Of a stretch of DNA of 64,000 nucleotides, positions 1 to 8,983 are shown in pieces (the first letter of the stretch is position 1; every line of letters starts with the position of its first letter). Source of the stretch: Bacteroidetes bacterium RIFCSPLOWO2_12_FULL_37_12 (GTDB lineage Bacteria; Bacteroidota; Bacteroidia; 2-12-FULL-37-12). Both the position numbers and the translations under genes were made by a program. The notes beneath the pieces were generated by a model that saw only the letters and a program-made list of their open reading frames with translations, searched no databases and was not told the origin of the DNA. The stretch spans positions 125,761-189,760 of the forward strand of contig MEPC01000038.1 of assembly GCA_001769655.1 (NCBI GenBank), given 5' to 3'.

Positions 1-115
1 GGTATAGGGGTATAGGGGTATAGGGGTATAGGGGTATAGGGGTATAGGGGTATAGGGGTATAGGGGTATAGGGGTATAAATTATTATATTTTCCTTATAC
101 CTTTATACCTTTTCT
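1..115. repeat. TATAGGGG iteron array with facing arm (TATA repeat copy 1)
   Basis: Nine uninterrupted 8-bp TATAGGGG units fill the left edge (about 1-74). A short AT spacer follows, then degenerate CCTTATACC/CCTTTATACC units on the opposite strand, so the element can fold as a hairpin. The G4 runs spaced by TATA could also form a G-quadruplex on the plus strand. It runs off the window edge, so its full length is unknown. Related arrays lie near 15881, 23126, 32261, 33996 and 51721. Confidence 0.9.
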
Positions 116-588
116 ATTGACATTCTCATCAAAGTAATCTTTTCCTGTTCTTTCGCCGCAATTCTTAATTCGTCATTGTAATCATTTTTTATTCGCTTTT
201 CAAGTGAATCCAACATTTGCTCAGCCGTTTTTCCGGAGGCGCAAATTATGAAAATAAAACCAAATTTTTTCTTATATGCCCGGTTTAATTCCGCAAGCTG
301 TAGAAGGGTTTCTTTTGATGCTTTATTTACACCGGATTGCTCTTTGCCAGCCAGATGTTTTGTGGAAGAAAATTTTTTCCGCAACGATTTCATATTTCCT
401 ATTTCAGGATGATGGGAAAATGCTTCCAGCCAATCCTTATTATTTAATTGTGCAAATGATTTTTTGGCGGAGCGGTAAAGCGAAGTTTTATTGCGGAAGG
501 GGTAGTCCTTCATCATGCTGTTCACCCAATTCCGGGAACCGCAAAAGGTGGTTAGAAATTTTTTTGCCTGAAATTGAGTGTATAGCAT
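103..588 (-). CDS. uraD: 2-oxo-4-hydroxy-4-carboxy-5-ureidoimidazoline (OHCU) decarboxylase
   Basis: UraD decarboxylates OHCU to S-allantoin, the last step from urate to allantoin, in the cytoplasm. The 161-aa product has the family's usual length and hallmarks: HPEIG near residue 60, FGFIFIICASGK in the middle, and the C-terminal NDELRIAAKEQEK helix. It lies downstream of allantoicase on the same strand with about 100 bp between, so both probably belong to a ureide-catabolism operon continuing past the left edge. The last codons are AAG GTA TAA, and the stop is the first unit of the TATA repeat. Identification is by motif only and is strong. Confidence 0.93.
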   Translation of the reverse strand: MLYTQFQAKKFLTTFCGSRNWVNSMMKDYPFRNKTSLYRSAKKSFAQLNNKDWLEAFSHHPEIGNMKSLRKKFSSTKHLAGKEQSGVNKASKETLLQLAELNRAYKKKFGFIFIICASGKTAEQMLDSLEKRIKNDYNDELRIAAKEQEKITLMRMSIEKV

Positions 589-632
589 TTTAATGTCTGA
601 TATAATTATATATTTTCTATTTTAAAATCCCA

Positions 633-683
633 AACCTTCAAGGTTAGCCGGCGCCTCAAATCCATGCAAAACCTTGAAGGTTC
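633..683. repeat. ACCTTCAAGGT palindromic repeat, copy 1
   Basis: A 51-bp element: AACCTTCAAGGTT, a core containing AGCCGGCGCCTCAAATCC, then AACCTTGAAGGTT. A near-identical copy lies at 23500-23550, where it is inside the start of a TPR gene. Here it sits between alc and uraD. Confidence 0.85.
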
Positions 684-687
684 TTTT

Positions 688-1749
688 CTATTTTCTATTT
701 TCTATTTTTTCTACCCTCCCCCAAATCCGCAACCTCGCAATCCCGCCATCGGGATAAATATTCAGTTTAACATGAGAAAAGGGTCCGGAATTTTCTATTT
801 CGTTTTTAAAAAAATGTTTTGTGTCAGCATGTAGTTTTGTCTGTGGAAAAATCCTTTTCCAGATAACTGAATTATTCGAAATATCTTTGGGTTCTTTTGT
901 GAGCAGACAACCCAATAACTCACAACTATCCGGATAGTTTCCTTTAAAAAAGGCAGTGTCTATCAACACTTTTTTTATGAATCCTGGAAATCCAAGTTTT
1001 ACTATCACCCAGTCCACATTTCCTGGTTTTCGATTTCGTTTTGTTTCCCAACCATCGCCCATATTCAATGATTCTCCGGGTAAAATCAGATTATCCTTAG
1101 GACTGAAAAACATGTTATTGCATTTAAGCACGCAACCGCCGTTTAAGATCCCAGCTAAATCAATCAATTCATTCTTTTTAAATTCAGAAATATCTTTTTG
1201 AACATTTCCATAAACTTTAATGCGAGCTACTCCTCCATCGGGATAAATATTCAAACGCAGATGGGTGATTTTCTCTCCGTAATTTACCTTAAATAAATTC
1301 TGACTTCCCGGTTTTAAAGGCGATTTAGGAAGAATTTCTTTCCAGGTATTTCGATTATAGCTTTTTTGGGTTAGAACTTTATATGGGTCCGTTTTTTCCT
1401 CTTTCATCATCTCTTCTGAAATTCCATCCGGGGAATAACAGGCATCTACGGAAGCGAATGGAGGATGATTCCCAAGAAAATGGTTTGTGTCAATATCAAT
1501 TCCACGAATAATACCCGTAGCGCCAAGTTGAATGATGCACCAGTCATGACCGGGGATTCTTCTCCTTCGCGATTCCCATCCGTCCATCCATTTTCCATGG
1601 TCTGTGTATTTACCCTCAATAAAAATCCCTCTGCCGGGTTTTAGTAGATTTTCCTTAGGAGCAAAAAAATCATCGTTAGCGAAAAGTACTTTTCCACCGA
1701 TGCGTTCATCAGCAAGGTTAGGGAGAGATAAGAATCCGGGGGTTGGCAT
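688..1749 (-). CDS. alc: Allantoicase
   Basis: Allantoicase hydrolyses allantoate to ureidoglycolate and urea. The 353-aa protein shows the two-fold internal repeat typical of the family. Each half carries a variant of GGxVLxxxxxFFxPxxNLLxPG, a WExxRxRxPGxDWxIIxLG block (WESRRRRIPGHDWCIIQLG and WETKRNRKPGNVDWVIVKLG), and an xHxxLNIYPDGGxARxxxxG closing motif. No signal peptide is visible, so it is cytoplasmic. It is the first gene of the pair with uraD. The start MPTPGFLSLPNLADERIGG fits the family. The divergent fadN begins 134 bp away, across a small hairpin repeat. Confidence 0.93.
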   Translation of the reverse strand: MPTPGFLSLPNLADERIGGKVLFANDDFFAPKENLLKPGRGIFIEGKYTDHGKWMDGWESRRRRIPGHDWCIIQLGATGIIRGIDIDTNHFLGNHPPFASVDACYSPDGISEEMMKEEKTDPYKVLTQKSYNRNTWKEILPKSPLKPGSQNLFKVNYGEKITHLRLNIYPDGGVARIKVYGNVQKDISEFKKNELIDLAGILNGGCVLKCNNMFFSPKDNLILPGESLNMGDGWETKRNRKPGNVDWVIVKLGFPGFIKKVLIDTAFFKGNYPDSCELLGCLLTKEPKDISNNSVIWKRIFPQTKLHADTKHFFKNEIENSGPFSHVKLNIYPDGGIARLRIWGRVEKIENRK

Positions 1750-1810
1750 ATAATTTAAAATTTGAATGAATATTTGATCCGAAATAAAAATGAGAACTAT
1801 CTGAATTCAG

Positions 1811-1859
1811 CCACGAATTTACACAAATTGCCTCAAACTTAATTCGTGTTAATTCGTGG
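1811..1859. repeat. AATTCGTGG hairpin repeat
   Basis: CCACGAATTTACACAAATT is followed at short range by AATTCGTGTTAATTCGTGG, so the two arms pair. Related sequences occur near 29370, 41946-42002 and 53702, always intergenic. It lies between the divergent alc and fadN; a variant -7 box (TACCTTTA, about 1871) follows it, just before fadN. Confidence 0.7.
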
Positions 1860-1883
1860 ATAAAATTTCATACCTTTACCCCA

Positions 1884-4283
1884 ATGTTTTCCATCAAAAA
1901 AGTTGCAGTCCTTGGTTCCGGTATTATGGGTTCCCGGATTGCCTGTCATTTCGCCAATGCAGGGTTAGAAGTTTTTCTTCTTGATATATGCCCCGCCGAA
2001 CTACTTGAAAATGAAAAAAAAGCCGGACTTACGCTGGAACATCCTACAGTAAAAAACCGCATCGTTAATCAATCACTTAAGACAGCGATTAATTCAAATC
2101 CATCCCCGCTTTATAAAAAAAGTTTTGCTTCCCACATTCATACCGGTAATTTTACTGATAATCTCAACGAGATTGAAAGTGTTGACTGGATACTGGAAGC
2201 CGTTGTGGAAAACCTGGAAATAAAAAATAAAATTTTTACGGAAGTGGAAAAGTACCGCAAACCGGGTACAATCATAACTTCAAATACTTCCGGTATTCCC
2301 ATCCGGCTGATGTCCCAAAACCGTTCGGAAGATTTTCAACGGCATTTTTGTGGCACTCATTTTTTCAATCCTCCACGCTACCTTCCTTTATTGGAAATTA
2401 TTCCGGGTCCAAACACGGATAGTAAACTTATTGAGTTCCTGATGCATTACGGTGATTTATTTCTCGGCAAGACGACCGTCCTATGCAAAGACACTCCCGC
2501 ATTTATTGCCAACCGTATCGGAATTTTCGCCATCATGGATATTTTTCACACCATGCAATCCATGGGATTGACGGTGGACGAAACCGATGCCTTAACCGGT
2601 TCTGTCGTAGGAAGACCTAAATCCGCCACTTGCAGAACTACCGATGTCGTAGGATTGGATACCATGGTAAAAGTAGCTGTTTTTTTACATGAAGGTCTGA
2701 AGCAGGATGAGTCAAAAGAAATTTTCAAACTACCGGAATTCGTTGCTAAATTAAACGATAACCGTTGGTGGGGAGATAAGACACGTCAGGGTTTTTATAA
2801 AAAAGTGAAAACAGAAATGGGTTCTGAAATTCTCACACTGAATCTTCAAACTTTTGAATACTCCCAAAAATCAAAAGTAAAGTTTGCCTCTCTGGATGCG
2901 ACAAAGGCATTGGAAAACACTGCCCAAAAAATAAAACTTCTCTATAACAGCAAGGATAAAGCAGGTGAATTTATACGTGGCACTTTTAATCGTTTATTCG
3001 TTTATGCCACGAACCGCATACCGGAAATCAGCGGTGAACTTTATAAAATTGACCTTGCCGTAAAAGCCGGTTTTGGCTGGGAATTTGGTCCTTTTGAAAC
3101 CTGGGATTTACTTGGAATTGAGAATGTTCTGAATAGCATGGAAACCCAGGGTTTAAAACCTGCGGGTTGGATAACCGAAATGCTTAATACCGGATGTAAA
3201 CGGTTTTATGAAGTGGAAAAAGGTAGAAAAAAATATTATGATATCGTTAGTAAATCCAATCAATTTATTCCGGGCAGTGAAAATTTTATTCTTTTAGATA
3301 ATTATAGAAAATCCAATATTGTTGACTCAAATTCAGATGCATCCTTATTTGATATTGGCGATGGGGTATTATGTCTGGAATTTCATACGAAGATGAATGC
3401 CATTGGAGGTGGAATTACAGAAATGTTGCATCGCTCCATTGACCGCGCAGAGAAGGATGGTTGGAAGGGATTGGTTATCGGAAATCAGGCACCGAATTTT
3501 TCCGCAGGAGCAAATCTTGCCTTGCTGTTAATGTATGCCATAGAGCAGGAATACGATGAGATTGACATGATGATCAGATTGTTTCAGAAAACCACGATGC
3601 GTCTTCGCTATTCAGATATTCCTGTAATAGTGGCACCGCATGGATTGACACTGGGTGGCGGCTGTGAAGTGTCACTGCATGCCGATGGATTGCAAGCCGC
3701 GGCTGAGACCTATATTGGATTAGTGGAATTCGGTGTAGGATTAATTCCCGGCGGTGGTGGCACTAAGGAAATGTGTCTTCGTGCTTCGGATGCCATTCAC
3801 GAAGGTGACATTGAATTAAATCCGTTGAAGAATAATTTTTTAATGATAGGGATGGCTAAGGTTGCTACGTCAGCTCATGAAGCGTTTGACATGGGAATAA
3901 TGAGAAGGGGTGACCGCATCAGTATGAATAATAAGAGGCAGCTAGCAGATGCTAAATTATTTGCTCTTGATTTATATAATGCAGGATATAGCCGTCCTCA
4001 AATCCGGAAGGATATTCATGTGCTAGGTCGCGGAGGGTTAGGTGCATTTCTTGCCGGGGCTTATGGAATGTTTGCGGGTCATTATATTTCGGAGCATGAT
4101 AAAAAAATTTCTACCAAGCTTGCATGGATAATGTGCGGGGGGGACCTCAGTGCACCTACAAAGGTCTCCGAACAATACCTATTGGATTTGGAGCGGGAAG
4201 CATTTTTGTCTCTTTGCGGGGAAAGAAAAACATTGGAGAGAATACAGCATACCTTGGCTACGGGGAAACCGCTGAGGAATTAA
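1884..4283 (+). CDS. fadN: FadN-type 3-hydroxyacyl-CoA dehydrogenase / enoyl-CoA hydratase fusion
   Basis: Bifunctional beta-oxidation enzyme, 799 aa. Domain order is dehydrogenase first, hydratase last, as in FadN and opposite to FadB/FadJ. The N-terminal NAD-binding fold starts VAVLGSGIMGSRIA. HFFNPPRYLPLLEIIPG lies near residue 160 and the dehydrogenase C-terminal domain follows. The crotonase domain covers about residues 500-700, with SAGANLALLL near 541 and GLTLGGGCEVSLHADG near 590 forming the oxyanion hole and CoA site. The ending LERIQHTLATGKPLRN is the normal family ending. The downstream partner would be a thiolase, but none is in the window. The gene is followed by glpK after 69 bp, suggesting combined use of fatty acids and glycerol from lipids. 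Confidence 0.93.
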   Translation: MFSIKKVAVLGSGIMGSRIACHFANAGLEVFLLDICPAELLENEKKAGLTLEHPTVKNRIVNQSLKTAINSNPSPLYKKSFASHIHTGNFTDNLNEIESVDWILEAVVENLEIKNKIFTEVEKYRKPGTIITSNTSGIPIRLMSQNRSEDFQRHFCGTHFFNPPRYLPLLEIIPGPNTDSKLIEFLMHYGDLFLGKTTVLCKDTPAFIANRIGIFAIMDIFHTMQSMGLTVDETDALTGSVVGRPKSATCRTTDVVGLDTMVKVAVFLHEGLKQDESKEIFKLPEFVAKLNDNRWWGDKTRQGFYKKVKTEMGSEILTLNLQTFEYSQKSKVKFASLDATKALENTAQKIKLLYNSKDKAGEFIRGTFNRLFVYATNRIPEISGELYKIDLAVKAGFGWEFGPFETWDLLGIENVLNSMETQGLKPAGWITEMLNTGCKRFYEVEKGRKKYYDIVSKSNQFIPGSENFILLDNYRKSNIVDSNSDASLFDIGDGVLCLEFHTKMNAIGGGITEMLHRSIDRAEKDGWKGLVIGNQAPNFSAGANLALLLMYAIEQEYDEIDMMIRLFQKTTMRLRYSDIPVIVAPHGLTLGGGCEVSLHADGLQAAAETYIGLVEFGVGLIPGGGGTKEMCLRASDAIHEGDIELNPLKNNFLMIGMAKVATSAHEAFDMGIMRRGDRISMNNKRQLADAKLFALDLYNAGYSRPQIRKDIHVLGRGGLGAFLAGAYGMFAGHYISEHDKKISTKLAWIMCGGDLSAPTKVSEQYLLDLEREAFLSLCGERKTLERIQHTLATGKPLRN

Positions 4284-4352
4284 GAGATGACGATGTGTTT
4301 GTTTTTCCCACAATGGCAAGATTGAAGTGATAAAAGCAAGAGGTCTAATAAA

Positions 4353-5846
4353 ATGAAAAACAAATATATCATCGCCCTGGACCAGGGAACCACCAGCTCC
4401 CGTGCAATTCTCGTCAATTATAATTGCGAAATTGCAGGAATCGCTCAAAGAGAGTTTACACAGATATTTCCAAAACCCGGCTGGGTGGAACACAACCCTG
4501 AGGAAATATTCCAATCACAAATGGCTGTGTTAAATCAACTATTGCATGAAAAGAAAATTGCTCCTTCTGAAATCGCCGCTGTAGGTATCACCAACCAGCG
4601 AGAAACCACTGTGGTCTGGAATAAGAAAACGGGCTTACCTGTTTACAATGCCATCGTTTGGCAGGACCGCAGAACCGCACCTATATGCGAAGTGCTTAAA
4701 AAAAACAATCTGGAAAAATATGTAAAGAAAAATACCGGTCTCGTGATTGACGCTTATTTTTCAGGTACAAAAGTAAAATGGATATTGGATAATGTCAGTG
4801 GCACTCACAACCTTGCTAATAAAGGTGACCTTTTATTCGGAACCATTGATTCCTGGCTGATATGGAAGATGACTAAAGGGAAATGCCATGTCACTGATTA
4901 TTCTAACGCATCACGTACGATGTTGTATAACATTGTGGATTTGAAATGGGATAAGAAGATGCTTGATGCGCTCAACATCCCTGAGCAGATGCTACCGGAA
5001 GTTAAAAACTCATCGGGTTATTTCGGTTCCTTTGATTTGGATGGAGTGAATATTCCGATTACCGGGGTTGCCGGCGATCAGCAATCCGCACTTTTTGGTC
5101 AGACCTGTTTTGAAGAGGGTGAAGTAAAAAACACGTATGGCACCGGCTGCTTTATGCTGATGAACACCGGAGAACATATACAGCAAAGCAAATCCGGATT
5201 GCTATCAACGATTGCATGGGGACTGAATGGAAAGATAACGTACGCTCTGGAAGGTAGCGTGTTTATAGCCGGCGCCGCAATTCAATGGCTTCGTGATGGG
5301 TTAAAAATAATTGATACAGCAAGCGACTCAGAATACTTTGCGAATAAAACAGAAGATAACGGTGGCGTTTATGTAGTGCCAGCATTTGTAGGTCTTGGCG
5401 CTCCCTATTGGGATATGTATGCACGCGGTGCCATTTTCGGACTTACACGCGATACCACAAAGAACCACATTATAAGAGCTACACTGGAATCGCTCGCATA
5501 CCAGACAAAAGAAGTGCTTGATGCCATGCAAAAGAATTCCAATATTTCTCTGAAAAAATTAAAGGTTGACGGCGGTGCTTGTAGTAATAATCTGCTCATG
5601 CAGTTTCAGGCAGATATCCTCGGTGTCACTGTAGAACGACCTGCCATCGTTGAGTCCACTGCCCTCGGTGCCGCATATCTTGCAGGTATTGCATCCGGCT
5701 TATGGGATAAAAAGAAAATTTCAAAAAAACGAAAAGTAAATAAAATATTCCGCTCCTCTATGAATGATGAAAAAAGAAAACAACTTTTTTCCGAATGGCA
5801 GAAAGCAGTGACGCGGACGATGAGGTGGTTGGAAATTGGAAATTAG
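4353..5846 (+). CDS. glpK: Glycerol kinase
   Basis: Phosphorylates glycerol to sn-glycerol 3-phosphate with ATP. The 497-aa length matches the family. Visible motifs are the FGGY-kinase N-terminal phosphate loop [25 protein letters not shown] with IVWQDRRT, the mid-protein [12 protein letters not shown] near residue 262, and the C-terminal [20 protein letters not shown]. It is first in the glpK-glpD-glpF cluster. The last codons (ATT GGA AAT TAG) run into a GGAAATT/GGATATT repeat, so the natural C-terminal end has been set by the repeat; the enzyme's core is complete. Confidence 0.97.
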   Translation: MKNKYIIALDQGTTSSRAILVNYNCEIAGIAQREFTQIFPKPGWVEHNPEEIFQSQMAVLNQLLHEKKIAPSEIAAVGITNQRETTVVWNKKTGLPVYNAIVWQDRRTAPICEVLKKNNLEKYVKKNTGLVIDAYFSGTKVKWILDNVSGTHNLANKGDLLFGTIDSWLIWKMTKGKCHVTDYSNASRTMLYNIVDLKWDKKMLDALNIPEQMLPEVKNSSGYFGSFDLDGVNIPITGVAGDQQSALFGQTCFEEGEVKNTYGTGCFMLMNTGEHIQQSKSGLLSTIAWGLNGKITYALEGSVFIAGAAIQWLRDGLKIIDTASDSEYFANKTEDNGGVYVVPAFVGLGAPYWDMYARGAIFGLTRDTTKNHIIRATLESLAYQTKEVLDAMQKNSNISLKKLKVDGGACSNNLLMQFQADILGVTVERPAIVESTALGAAYLAGIASGLWDKKKISKKRKVNKIFRSSMNDEKRKQLFSEWQKAVTRTMRWLEIGN

Positions 5847-5882
5847 AAATTGGATATTGGATATTAGATATTGGATATTATC
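5825..5882. repeat. GGAAATT/GGATATT tandem repeat
   Basis: Short degenerate tandem units (TTGGAAATTGGAAATTAG, then GGATATT and AGATATT) run from the last codons of glpK into the glpK-glpD gap. The glpK stop codon TAG lies inside the repeat. Confidence 0.75.
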
Positions 5883-5936
5883 ATGTAAAATTTTTGCGAA
5901 CACCAACATCAAATATCAAAGTTATGTATTTTCACA

Positions 5937-7586
5937 ATGAATCTATTATCCTCCTTAAATCGCCCCTATCTACTGGAAAAATTAATTTCCTCAACGCATG
6001 ATCTGTTAATAATTGGTGGAGGAATTACGGGCGCCGGTATTGCATTAGATGCCGCTTCAAGGGGAATAAAGACATGTCTGATTGAAAAACAGGATTTTGC
6101 TTCGGGTACAAGTAGCCGTTCCACAAAACTTATCCACGGCGGATTGCGTTATCTTAAACAATTTGAATTTAATTTAGTCAGAGAGGTAGCCCATGAAAGG
6201 ACAACCACCTTCAACAATGCCCAGCATCTTGTTTTTCCTCAAAAGATGCTTTTACCTATACTGAAAAACGGTCCTTACGGAAAATTGTCTGCAACATTAG
6301 GACTTTGGATTTATGATTTTTTGGCTGGAATAAAAGAGCACGATTGGCGCTACAAGATACTTTCAAAAGAGGATACTGTGAATGAAGAACCGCTTCTGCG
6401 AAGGGACATCCTTAAAGGGAGCGGTTTATATATGGAATTCGGAACGGATGATGCGCGTCTTACCCTTGAGGTGATTAAAACAGCTGCAAGATATGGCGCT
6501 CTGCCGGCAAATTACCTCCGGTATAATAAATTTATTTACAAAAATAACTGCGTGTGCGGAGTGGAATGTGTTGACTTATTAACTGGGAAAATTTTAATTA
6601 TAAATGCAAATCAGGTAATCAATAGCACCGGTCCCTGGGTAGATGAGGTGCGCAGAAATGACCGCTTAATCACAGGCAAACGATTGCATCTCACAAAGGG
6701 CGCACATATTGTTGTCCGGCACATCAAACTGCCATTAAAATATTCCGTTTATTTTCCTGTCACCGGAGGTAGAATGGTTTTTGCAATTCCGCATGGTAAT
6801 GTAACCTATATCGGAACAACGGATACCAATTATACAGGCGATATGGAAACTCTGATTGCTTCAAAAGAAGATGCAACTTATCTTATCAATGCTGCAAATG
6901 AAATGTTTCCTTCCGTTACCTTGAAAATTTCAGATATTATTTCATCCTGGGCAGGAATACGCCCTTTGATACACGAGGAAGGGAAGACCCCATCGGATTT
7001 GCGGCGCAGGGATGAAATTTTTATCTCCGAAAGCGGACTGATTTCCATTGCCGGTGGTAAGCTTACCGGATACCGGAAAATGGCAGAAAAAATTGTAAAC
7101 ATTGTGAATAAAAACCTTATGAAGGTATCCGGAATTGCTTTTATCCATTGTAAAACAAGAGGAATAAAAATTAACGGTGGCGAATATACGAGTCAGCAGG
7201 AAGTCAATGAGCATATTAAAAAAATTTCTGAAAAAATAATAAGTGATGGCTTGGAAAATTCTTCCGCAAACTATTTAGTAAGAACTTATGGGAAACAATC
7301 GGATGAAATCTTGAACAAGTATTTTCTGATCTCCGGATCTGACTCCAAAATCCGTCTTGCAAAAGCACAATTGTGGTTTGCAGTAACTAATGAATCGGTT
7401 TATAAACTTCAGGATTTTTTTATCAGAAGAACCGGAATGTTTTTGTTTGAACCGGAATCGGTAAAAAAACTTTTACCCGCCATTGCAGAGGAAATGAAAA
7501 ATTATTTGCAGTGGGATACACAAAGGTGCGGCACTGAAATGGAAGAGATGGAAAATTTATTAAAAAAAATGGTTACTTTTGAATGA
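5937..7586 (+). CDS. glpD: Glycerol-3-phosphate dehydrogenase, FAD-dependent (aerobic type)
   Basis: Oxidises sn-glycerol 3-phosphate to dihydroxyacetone phosphate, passing electrons to the quinone pool at the inner face of the cytoplasmic membrane. The 549-aa protein has the FAD-binding Rossmann motif IIGGGITGAGIALDAASRG near residue 27, followed by the family signature GTSSRSTKLIHGGLRYLKQFEFNLVREVAHER. The substrate-domain element SISWAGIRPL-like (SSWAGIRPLIHEEGK) and ISIAGGKLTGYRKMAEK are present. The C-terminal helical domain is complete. It is the middle gene of the glp cluster, and its stop codon lies 13 bases before the preferred glpF start. Confidence 0.96.
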   Translation: MNLLSSLNRPYLLEKLISSTHDLLIIGGGITGAGIALDAASRGIKTCLIEKQDFASGTSSRSTKLIHGGLRYLKQFEFNLVREVAHERTTTFNNAQHLVFPQKMLLPILKNGPYGKLSATLGLWIYDFLAGIKEHDWRYKILSKEDTVNEEPLLRRDILKGSGLYMEFGTDDARLTLEVIKTAARYGALPANYLRYNKFIYKNNCVCGVECVDLLTGKILIINANQVINSTGPWVDEVRRNDRLITGKRLHLTKGAHIVVRHIKLPLKYSVYFPVTGGRMVFAIPHGNVTYIGTTDTNYTGDMETLIASKEDATYLINAANEMFPSVTLKISDIISSWAGIRPLIHEEGKTPSDLRRRDEIFISESGLISIAGGKLTGYRKMAEKIVNIVNKNLMKVSGIAFIHCKTRGIKINGGEYTSQQEVNEHIKKISEKIISDGLENSSANYLVRTYGKQSDEILNKYFLISGSDSKIRLAKAQLWFAVTNESVYKLQDFFIRRTGMFLFEPESVKKLLPAIAEEMKNYLQWDTQRCGTEMEEMENLLKKMVTFE

Positions 7587-7599
7587 AAAATCAATTTCC

Positions 7600-8391
7600 A
7601 TGACACCATTTTTAGGAGAATTTATCGGAACCATGATACTCATCATCTTCGGATGCGGAGTGGTGGCAGGAGTGTTGTTAAACAAATCAAAGTCGCAGAA
7701 TTCGGGATGGATTGTGATAACTTTCGGTTGGGGTCTGGGAGTTGCAATCGCAATTTATGCTGTCGGGAAGGTCAGCGGAGCACATATTAATCCGGCGGTG
7801 ACACTTGCATTAGCCGCCATAGGTGATTTCCCATGGGCAGATGTGCCTTTGTACATCACTGCTCAATTTGCAGGCGCTATTACCGGCGCTGTCATTATCT
7901 ATTTTCACTATTTATCCCATTGGAAAGTAACGGAAGACGAGTCGTTGAAACTGGCAGTGTTTTGCACCGCACCCGCAATCCGCAGTACATACTCAAATTT
8001 TGTCACCGAGATGACAGGTACCTTCGTGCTTGTGCTTGCTATACTTGCTATTGGAGCCAATGAATTTACTCAGGGCTTAAATCCGCTGATCATTGGACTT
8101 TTGATTGTGGCAATAGGCATTTCGCTTGGCGGACCTACGGGTTATGCTATTAATCCCGCCAGGGATTTAGGTCCACGCATTGCCCACTATTTTTTACCTA
8201 TTCATGGAAAAGGTAACTCCAATTGGGGATATGCCTGGATTCCTGTTTTTGCCCCGATAACCGGCGGTTTGTATGGCGGATTTTTTTATAAAGCCGTATT
8301 CAAAGGCGAACCATCAGTGACATTCTGGATTCTCAGCGCAGGGGTGCTTTCTATCTTGATCATTGCTTTTTTAAAGGAGAGGAGAAAATAA
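7600..8391 (+). CDS. glpF: Glycerol uptake facilitator, MIP/aquaporin family
   Basis: Channel for glycerol diffusion across the inner membrane. Both half-pore NPA motifs are present: GAHINPAVTLALA and GYAINPARDLGPR. The aspartate after the second NPA is characteristic of glycerol facilitators rather than water-only aquaporins. Six hydrophobic helices plus two half-helices can be traced. The ORF track starts at a TTG (7579) inside the end of glpD. I prefer the ATG at 7600 because MTPFLGEFIGTMILI is the usual start of the family. Glycerol entering here is trapped by GlpK and oxidised by GlpD. Confidence 0.94.
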   Translation: MTPFLGEFIGTMILIIFGCGVVAGVLLNKSKSQNSGWIVITFGWGLGVAIAIYAVGKVSGAHINPAVTLALAAIGDFPWADVPLYITAQFAGAITGAVIIYFHYLSHWKVTEDESLKLAVFCTAPAIRSTYSNFVTEMTGTFVLVLAILAIGANEFTQGLNPLIIGLLIVAIGISLGGPTGYAINPARDLGPRIAHYFLPIHGKGNSNWGYAWIPVFAPITGGLYGGFFYKAVFKGEPSVTFWILSAGVLSILIIAFLKERRK

Positions 8392-8402
8392 CTTGCAACA
8401 CG

Positions 8403-8500
8403 GCAAAAGTCCAGTGGGCTTTTGAGCGAAATTGTGCCAATGCTCAAAATTGCAAAAGACGGTATCCATCCAGTGGATGGATGAGCGAGAAAGTGCGGTT
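8403..8500. repeat. Paired AGT-loop hairpins at the glpF / RM boundary
   Basis: Two consecutive hairpins share one design. The first is AAAAGTCC-AGT-GGGCTTTT (8405-8423). The second is ATCCATCC-AGT-GGATGGAT (8464-8482). Each is followed by GAGCGA and, a few bases later, GTGC. Stem sequences differ but loop and trailing bases are kept, so structure appears conserved. They lie between convergent glpF and the RM operon and could act as a bidirectional terminator; lack of a clear U-run makes that uncertain. Confidence 0.65.
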
Positions 8501-8533
8501 GCTAAAAATGTAAAAATTATTTTGTTCCAATCT

Positions 8534-8923
8534 CTAAAACAAGGAAAGCTGACTATCATCAGCTTTTGGTTGGTAAACTTTTACCTTAGTTTTTTTAATA
8601 GGATTATGCGCTTCATTTACTATTTCCTGCCGTTCCTTTGCTTTGGCGGTGAATGTCTCAATATCGGCAATGGCAAGTTCAATTTCACTCGGAACATCGG
8701 CAATATTATTTTCTGCTTTGTAAATACGCGCTTCAATTATTTGTGTGCGCCATATCTCAAGGAGTTCTAATGAGCCGGTATTTTTTGCTTTATCGGCAAG
8801 CTCCATTTGTATATGAACCAAATTAATCCTCTTTGCCAATTCTTTGTCAGATTTGGTTGCCAATATCTTCACGTATTTATCGTGGTTATCAATACAATCT
8901 TTTATGCGTATGGCTATGCTCAT
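8534..8923 (-). CDS. Unknown 129-aa helical protein ending in a beta-clamp-binding motif
   Basis: I do not recognise a named family. The 129-aa product is strongly helical over residues 1-100, charged, with no membrane segment. A basic, probably flexible tail (KKTKVKVYQPKADDS) ends exactly in QLSLF. QL(S/D)LF is the established consensus by which many bacterial proteins dock on the beta sliding clamp (DnaN), and extreme C-terminal placement is common for it. It is the third and last gene on the strand of the RM gene, after a 60-bp gap. A role in replication-linked modification or nuclease control is inference. Confidence 0.8.
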   Translation of the reverse strand: MSIAIRIKDCIDNHDKYVKILATKSDKELAKRINLVHIQMELADKAKNTGSLELLEIWRTQIIEARIYKAENNIADVPSEIELAIADIETFTAKAKERQEIVNEAHNPIKKTKVKVYQPKADDSQLSLF

Positions 8924-8983
8924 ATAGTTTTAAATTTCATCTTGGAAATTTATTTTGTCTTAATTTTTTTTTAATATCTTTTT

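Noticed and set aside
1-74. TATAGGGG array as a telomere or chromosome end
   Set aside because: Related arrays occur internally at several places, so it is a dispersed element rather than an end.
276-593. 105-aa plus-strand ORF opposite uraD
   Set aside because: Shadow of uraD, no recognisable protein features.
4124-4330. ORF overlapping the end of fadN as a frameshifted C-terminus
   Set aside because: The fadN product already ends with the usual family ending, so the other-frame ORF is a shadow.
7579-7599. TTG start of the glpF ORF in the track
   Set aside because: The ATG at 7600 gives the normal family start MTPFLGEF; the seven extra residues overlap glpD and add nothing.
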